Positions 57,884-64,000 of a stretch of 64,000 bases of DNA are shown one piece after another; position 1 is the stretch's first letter, and each line of letters begins with the position of its first letter. The stretch lies in the NCBI GenBank assembly GCA_905250125.1, contig CAJNOL010000727.1, positions 43,571-107,570 of the forward strand, in the 5' to 3' direction. Source of the stretch: Rotaria sordida. Its lineage: Eukaryota > Rotifera > Eurotatoria > Philodinida > Philodinidae. Under the pieces are notes generated by a model. That model did no database searches. It was not told where the DNA came from and was given only the letters and a program-made list of their open reading frames with translations. The position numbers and the translations under genes are program-made.

Positions 57884-59618
57884 TTAAATATATTGTTCAA
57901 ATTTTGTTTGATTTAATTTTCCAACGCGGTTAGAATGAGTAGTGGTAACACTAGCATCTCCGTCATTAAATTCACTTCGAGTTACACCAGCACTACCAGC
58001 TGAAGCACTGTCACCAATAAACGTCGATGCTGAAAATGAATACCTTGTATTACTAAGATTCATACCGTTGGTATCAGCATCTAATTGAATTCCTTCACTA
58101 TGAGTTCCACGCGATAATGAAAAACCTTGATTGATTATTTTATTTGACTGATCCAAATGAACAGTATTTCCACCTGTAGCTGCATATATTGAAGATGATA
58201 GTACCGGAGACGACTATAATAAAAGATTTATATAGATTTTTCTCTCTGAAGGTATTTTGTTTTTGAAAAAAGTTTACTATATCTCCAATAACATCACCGT
58301 TGCGAGCTTGCTGAACAAGTGTTGCTGGCTCTAAAAGCGATGGCTCATCACGAGCTACATAAATGGCAGGATCTTCTTGAGTAACACCAAGTTTTTCAAA
58401 TTTTTGGGCCCTAAGTGTTTCCCCAGCAGAATAAATAATCATAGTATCAGATGGTTGTGGATATTGTATCCCAGGAGGAGCGTGTTCAATAATTGTACGG
58501 CGTACAGGTTGAGGTCCGTAGGGAATCCATCGTTCAATTATAATATCGCCTAAAAAGGGAAAAAACAACAATCAAAAATAAAAATAAAAACAACAAAAAG
58601 AAAAATGAAGATAATTCGTGTACGTGGTTTTTCTGGAGGAGGTAGAAAACGTTCGATGACAACTGATCGTGGTGGAACAGGTATAGCAGGTAAGGTACGA
58701 ATAACTGTAAAATAAAAAAGATTGATTAATTTTATTTATCTAATACAAATTTCTTTTTTTTTCTAACTTGTCTCACTAGGAACATATGGCGGCGGTGTTG
58801 GTGGCCGTTCACGTAAGATAAGTGGAGGTGGTGAGGGAAGAGGTGGCGCATATTCGTGTATGACAAGTGGTGAAGGTGGTGACGGTTGTCGTAGACGCAC
58901 TTCTTTAATAATGAGTGGCTAGAATCATACAAATATTAATAAGATTGAATTTGTAGACATTTTGTTTCATTACTCCTGGTGGTGGAACAGCTGGTGGTTG
59001 AAGATATCGAATAAGAACTCGTTGTTGTAGTGTTACTGGCTTTTCAGTTGTTGCTTGTCGAATAATTCTTGGATTAGGATCCTTATAAATATTATTAGCT
59101 AATTTTTCCAGATATTCATTTGTTTCTTCTAAACTACTTGTATGAATCGTCGTATCATTACTTAACTCACTAGCTACTGCTGTAGTTTCATATGAAGCAT
59201 ATTTATCAGCCGTATATCCCAAACTATTTTGAGAACTGACCTTATAATTATATCGATCCAATTGACTAGCAGTATTATTATAACGATTAAGTCTACTAGT
59301 TGTTGATTTGTATGATGTAGAATTCAATCCTTCAGCATTTGAAATCCACTTAAGAAATTCATTTATATCAATACTAAAGTAGTTTCCTAATCGCGGCCAA
59401 AGATCAAACAAACTAAAAACCCAACAATGTAGGCGAGGGCGAAAATTTTGGCCACAATTTGCAAGTAATTCAATACTAAACATATATGTATGCATTTATG
59501 ATTTGATTCAAATACTTAATTCATACCTTCCATCTCGATTTGTATTAACTTGTTTAAATAGAGATTTAGCTTCATGGAGGCTTATCATTGTTCCAAATCG
59601 ACCAAATAGAAATAAATT
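57884..59618 (-). CDS. Degenerate EF-hand/proline-rich protein, 5' end missing
   Basis: Six exons join in frame (59527-59618, 58974-59475, 58768-58918, 58624-58704, 58278-58549, 57884-58213) to 475 residues, ending TAA at 57884. The first exon seen begins at a 3' splice site, so at least one upstream exon is missing. Near the start FKQVNTNRDGSIELL looks like an EF-hand loop that lacks the last acidic residue, with a second possible helix pair around FSIDINEFLKWI. A Ser/Thr/Tyr/Asn-rich stretch follows, then a proline-rich core of repeated (V/I)IERxxPPxP-type units: HEYAPPLPSPPP, LRERPPTPPPYVP, VVIERFLPPPEKPR, DIIIERWIPYGPQPVRR. The C-terminus is Ser/Gly/Thr-rich. The repeats resemble those of cytoskeletal articulin/alveolin-like or other structural proteins, but I do not recognise the family. 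Confidence 0.65.
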
Positions 59619-62600
59619 CTTAAAATCAAAACATAACAATTATCATTAATTTATATACTGTCATGAAAGTATGAAATGCTCGATCAAGAATGAACGACAT
59701 TATACACAAATACAAATACCCAACACTTATTCTATAACATCGAAAGTATCCATGTTCATATTATTTTGAATCTATTGCTAAACAATTAGAAGGATTAATG
59801 AAACAAAGAAAGAAAATGTATAAATCATTGTCGTGTCATTCTGACACATAGTTCATAAAGGTTAGAATATAACTATGAGAATCTAATAAGAAAAAAAAAG
59901 AAGTAGCAGAAGAGCTCGTCAATAAATTAGATGAAAGAAAATCAGTTCATTAAGAATTCGAAAAGAAGGACATAAAATTAGCAAAGGCATCGGTTTAACA
60001 TTATTTTTTATTATTTAAAATAACATGACTTTTTCTTATATCATACATACAACTAACCTATCCAGTTTGTATTCGGTTTTTGAAGGTGAACAAATAATTA
60101 CTTAAAAAAAAACTTGTTAGCGCAACGCCTTTGGAACTAAAACATATGGCTCGAATATGTTCTCCAGCTTGATTAAACTAATACAAAATACAATTTACAC
60201 AAAATCATGAATTTTTCCATTGTTTTTTCTGATGAGCACCCTTGTTTTTTGTTTCCAGTGTTGCTATTCGCTGAATATTTTTCTATTCGTTAATTTAACA
60301 TTTTCATTATTATAAGCATCGAATCAAATGACAAATAGAACTGTGATATATATCCGGTATTTAATCCTAGTTGTTATGATCTATAATGGAGGGCGGGGTA
60401 AAGAGCAGGGAGAGTAGAAGCTGGAAAACTTCGACTTGATACTTACACTCACTATTTTCTTCGAAAATATATGTAAGTTCCACAAGTTCTTTTCAACTGC
60501 CTTTTTGATACTCAGTACGAATACATAGAGTATTCGGGCTATTTCAAGTAAAACAGAGCATGATCATCTTTTATTCGACTTGGATGCTTCATAAGGATTA
60601 CATTTCTGAATAAGTATTTGAATATTTTCATATGCGACAACCCAGGCAGACACATTAACGACCAAAACAACATTTTAACATGTTACTTTGTAAACTATTT
60701 AAAATATTTGACTAGTTGCCAAAAACGCGCTAAAACAATTTAAGGCAAATATTTTTTAACGCGCTTTCGATACTTAAATGTTCAGAGAAATTGAAACTTT
60801 CAATATCTTAACATGTTTTCGGAAATGGATTAAACATTTTCAACGATTTTCTGTTTTTTTTCATCAAAACCCTAGCAATACTAGATGAATATTTCGTTCC
60901 AAGGATGAATTGGCAAATGTACAATATGTTTTACAAATCCGTACATAGAAATAGATTTTCCGAATAACTTCGTTATTGATTGGCTTTTATCAACTGACCA
61001 TTCTCGTATAATAGGTGACCAAGTCAAGCTTTCATTTCTATAGACAAACTTGTAAAGTGCTCTTCAAAGTAAATATCTGAAGTCACGACGGAAAAATTCA
61101 ACATTTTTGTGGTGCCAGTATAATATTTCGCAACGTTTGTTTTCTAGTTACTTAAATTTCTCGATTAATTTTGATCTTTGAAATGTTCCAATCTCAAACA
61201 GTCGTTTCTTAGGGCTTAGTTTTGATGTTTGCTCGTTAAAAGAAATCGAATAGTATGAAGTCAAAAATCAAAACAACTAACAAAGAATGCCTACGAAATA
61301 TTATTGTGCAATAAAAAAAGAATTGAATTTCATCAACTCGGCTAATGGTAATTACTTTAAAGGAGATTTACAACGATTGTCTATAGAAATAAAACCTTGA
61401 TAATGTCATTTATCATACGCAGGAAAACCAGCTGATAAAGTCCAATCAATAGAGAAGCTGTCCGAAGAAGTATTTTTGAATAGAAACTTTTTGGCACATC
61501 TTGTAAATGTTTCGTATCGAAGCCTGAAAAGCAATTATTCTAAAACGATTTATAGTAACGCACGATTCAAAATTAATGACACAAATGACGATCCCTACTT
61601 TTCTTCAATAAAAGGACGCTGAACGAAATTTTTTTTTACCAAAAGTTACAATCATTTCTCTTCTTTCAGAATATATTTTACTTATTTTTATAATATGTCC
61701 ATAAACGCTATGGCACAGTAGAAAAGACAAAAACACTCTTAAAAAGGATTCGCACTTTTTGTGAAATCCAGAAAAATGGCCCACAAATATTAATTCCTAT
61801 GAAGAGTGTTTAGTAAGCTTTGATTTTCCTCAAGTAATATTTCTTTGTTATATAATTTTTTGGTGGAACAGACTAATATTCATGGCTTATATAGTAGGCA
61901 TCTGGATCTATTCTATGCTGGAATTTCACCTTTCCCCCTCTTACGGTCACAGATATACAAGTAACTTAAAATTTATCGAAGTTTTTGAAATAATGGATTA
62001 GCCAGAATAAATAAACGCATTTTGTATATCATTTTCTCATCATCTAATATGCTATATTAAAAAACAAAAGACACCGAAACATACTGTGTGAAAAGCTCTA
62101 CAATCTGTAAGGCAAAGCTTATTTTAATTCTATATCTTTTATTTTCAAAGAAAATGTGAGATCACTCGCAACGTCGAAAATTGATCGCACAGAATTAGAC
62201 TCGTTTTGAGAACAACAAGCACATATATGAGAATTAGCTTCACTAGGTAGATGGTAGAGCCTTTGACGCTGCATCTTTTTCGTATATATTGTTTTTCGAC
62301 AAAACATGTCAGACGATGAGAAAATAAAATCCAACGCGGCCATTTATTATGCTCCACTTATTAATTATTTCAAAGTGTCAGTACGAATTCTAAGTTACTT
62401 GTATCTCTGTGATTATCAAAGGCAGAAAGCTAAAATTGTAGCATAGAGTAAATTTAGATGTCTAGTGCATATACTGTGAATATTAGTCTATTCTACCAAA
62501 ACTACATGTACCAAAGGAATATTACTAGAGGAAGATAAAAACTTATTAGACGTCATTTATCTGTTTGATAAATAGGCCCTCAAAAGCATATTTTTTTTAT

Positions 62601-62653
62601 CAATTAATAGGAAATTTTTTCCTCTTTCGAACAGTATATGATATGCATTTGTC
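59619..62653. other. Gene-poor interval upstream of the proline-rich gene
   Basis: Probably holds the missing first exon(s) and promoter of the proline-rich gene. An open stretch on the minus strand near 60065-60175 (AGEHIRAICFSSKGVAL) could be an exon of some gene, but its splice borders are unclear. The rest shows nothing I can support. Confidence 0.4.
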
Positions 62654-62661
62654 ATACATTC

Positions 62662-63226
62662 CAGAGATGTCCATCGCGGCTGAAAATCTGCCGCTGCCGC
62701 GCCGCGACGGTTTATAAAAAAAGTCGTCGCGGCGCTGCCGCGCCGCGATGGTCTATAAAAAAATGTCGCCGCGGCGCTGCCGCGCCGCGATGGTTTATAA
62801 AAAATGTCGCCGCGGCGCTACCGCGCCGCGGCGAGTAATAAACTTGCCACTGCCGCACCGCTGCCGCGCCGCTGCCGCGATGGTTTTCAAAAAAGTGTTT
62901 CGAATTTCACTACAGCAACTATATGGGACCAGAAATATTGGTACTAGTTCCTCAGATTCATTCAGTCTCAGAGTGTTTCCTTTGTAAACAATGAAATTCT
63001 ATCAAATTCATGCAGTTTTCCAATGTCCTCGAAAAAAATTCTGTCGCTGTCGCCCCACTGCCGCGATGAATTTTTAAAAACTTTGCCGCTGCCGCGTCAC
63101 TGCCGCGATGAGTTTTTGAGAAACCTGCCGCTGCCGCGTCACTGCCGCGATGAATTTTTGAGAAACCTGCCGCTGCCGCGGCGCGGCAGCGGCAGCGGCG
63201 CGGCGGCGGCGCGATGGACATCTCTG
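62662..63226. mobile_element. hAT-superfamily MITE with GC-rich internal tandem arrays and perfect 8-bp target duplication
   Basis: The element is 565 bp. Its ends CAGAGATGTCCATCGC / GCGATGGACATCTCTG are perfect inverted repeats with the CAGxGATG start typical of hAT elements. It is flanked by identical 8-bp duplications ATACATTC (62654-62661 and 63227-63234). The left half (62670-62880) holds about four to five repeats of a GCCGCGCCGCGATGGTTTAT-type unit; the right half (63035-63180) holds repeats of a CTGCCGCTGCCGCGTCACTG-type unit. Local GC content is far above the surrounding DNA. Intact ends and duplication indicate recent insertion. The ORFs inside are repeat by-products. Confidence 0.85.
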
Positions 63227-64000
63227 ATACATTCATGAAAGAAATGACAGAAGAAAAAAAGAGAGAAAACGCTAACACAATGAATTTGTAGTTTTTACAT
63301 GAAACGGTCACACGCACCTTGTTAGACAATGATTCATTCAATTTTTGTGAGCCTATTAAAAAGATCTTGTAAAATGGTGCTTACTTTGGTCTTTATGAAA
63401 TTGGTAACATCACTTTCTGAAACGACAGTTTATTATAATTAACTATCATTGACAAGATTTTTTTGACGAGTTCGTATAAAACTTACAAATGTATTATACA
63501 TCTACTTCTTCCTTTTCTTGTCTTGATTTATTTGACAATATATGACAAATATGAATCATATATCTTTCGGAAAAGCAGAAAATTTCCTACTAACTGTTAA
63601 AAAATATCTTTGTCAAAAGCCTTTTATCGATGGAATATAAGGATCGATATTTTATTTGATCCTTTTATGAAAAAGTACAGATTCTTTTTAATGGGTCTTT
63701 TCTTTTCTATTGAGTTTTTCGTTTATGAACATATTATAAAAATAAGTTATGTATATTTTGAAAGTGGGGAAATGACTTTATCTATTGATGAAAACAAGTT
63801 TGCGTTCAACATTCTTTTATTGAAGAGAAACAGGAATTGACACTTGTACCATTATTTTTCCATCATATGTTAACTTTTAGGATAATATTTCCTTTTCAGA
63901 AGATGAAACAATGTCTACTGATTCCCTCGAAAATCGAAATCTATCCACATTTGTTCGGTTTGTATTTCTACTTATTTCTACTTTGGATACTCTTTCTTTT
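63227..64000. other. Right window edge; possible exon on plus strand at 63900-63957
   Basis: A T-rich 3' splice site (CCTTTTCAG, ending 63899) is followed by an open stretch (DETMSTDSLENRNLSTFV) and a GT at 63958. This could be an exon of a plus-strand gene continuing beyond the window. The ORF at 63610-63840 has no ATG start and no recognisable features. Confidence 0.3.

Noticed and set aside
60065-60175. A possible minus-strand exon (AGEHIRAICFSSKGVAL)
   Set aside because: Short, with unclear splice borders and no joining partner; left as a note only.
62638-63341. Ala/Arg-rich ORFs in the GC-rich hAT element
   Set aside because: They are translations of GCC/GCG tandem repeats within a non-coding MITE.
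1-64000. CRISPR arrays, bacterial operons, rRNA genes
   Set aside because: None is seen; gene structure is eukaryotic throughout and no regularly spaced direct repeats with unique spacers occur.

Overview
The window is AT-rich eukaryotic DNA (roughly 30% GC by eye) with many short GT-AG introns of about 45-60 bp, single-gene transcription units, long homopolymer runs and a very large number of small inverted-repeat elements. The gene set (scramblase, importin-4, TBK1-like kinase, CapZ alpha, a huge ART-TPR protein, a cathepsin L-like protease), the tiny introns, an intronless GC-rich gene of possible foreign origin and telomere-like GTGTGGG blocks best fit a small invertebrate such as a bdelloid rotifer. 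That assignment is an inference. Two 100-N gaps (9637-9736 and 41907-42006) mark scaffold joins.

Layout. 0.4-1.6 kb: phospholipid scramblase (-), 8 exons. 3.6-5.5 kb: rhodopsin-type GPCR (+), 3 exons, facing a small secreted neuropeptide-like precursor (-, 5.55-5.87 kb). 8.2-9.5 kb: a 1.25-kb foldback element. 12.1-18.9 kb: importin-4-like karyopherin (-), 20 exons, with at least three transposable elements in its three largest introns. 20.0-20.7 kb: a frameshifted gene remnant. 22.0-27.6 kb: TBK1/IKK-epsilon-like kinase (-), 8 exons. 29.0-31.2 kb: F-actin capping protein alpha (-). 35.5-40.4 kb: a 1645-residue protein with an arginine ADP-ribosyltransferase-like domain and a long kinesin-light-chain-type TPR array (-), one exon. 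43.8-48.0 kb: an intronless 1397-residue ORF, much richer in GC than its surroundings, that reads as membrane domain + CYP74-like P450 + lipoxygenase-like domain (-). 53.4-54.5 kb: cathepsin L-like protease (-). 55.4-57.7 kb: a decayed CBP/p300 acetyltransferase pseudogene (-). 57.9-59.6 kb: a degenerate EF-hand/proline-rich protein (-, 5' end not found). 62.7-63.2 kb: a hAT-type MITE with a perfect 8-bp target duplication.

The genes do not form an operon-like unit. The most striking locus is the P450-lipoxygenase fusion: one polypeptide could make a fatty-acid hydroperoxide and then rearrange it, an oxylipin pathway in a single protein. Other points of note are the GPCR/propeptide tail-to-tail pair, the TBK1-like kinase with a DLG variant motif, the ART-TPR giant, the CBP/p300 pseudogene, and a rich set of foldback elements, including three G-rich/C-rich hairpins that resemble telomere sequence.
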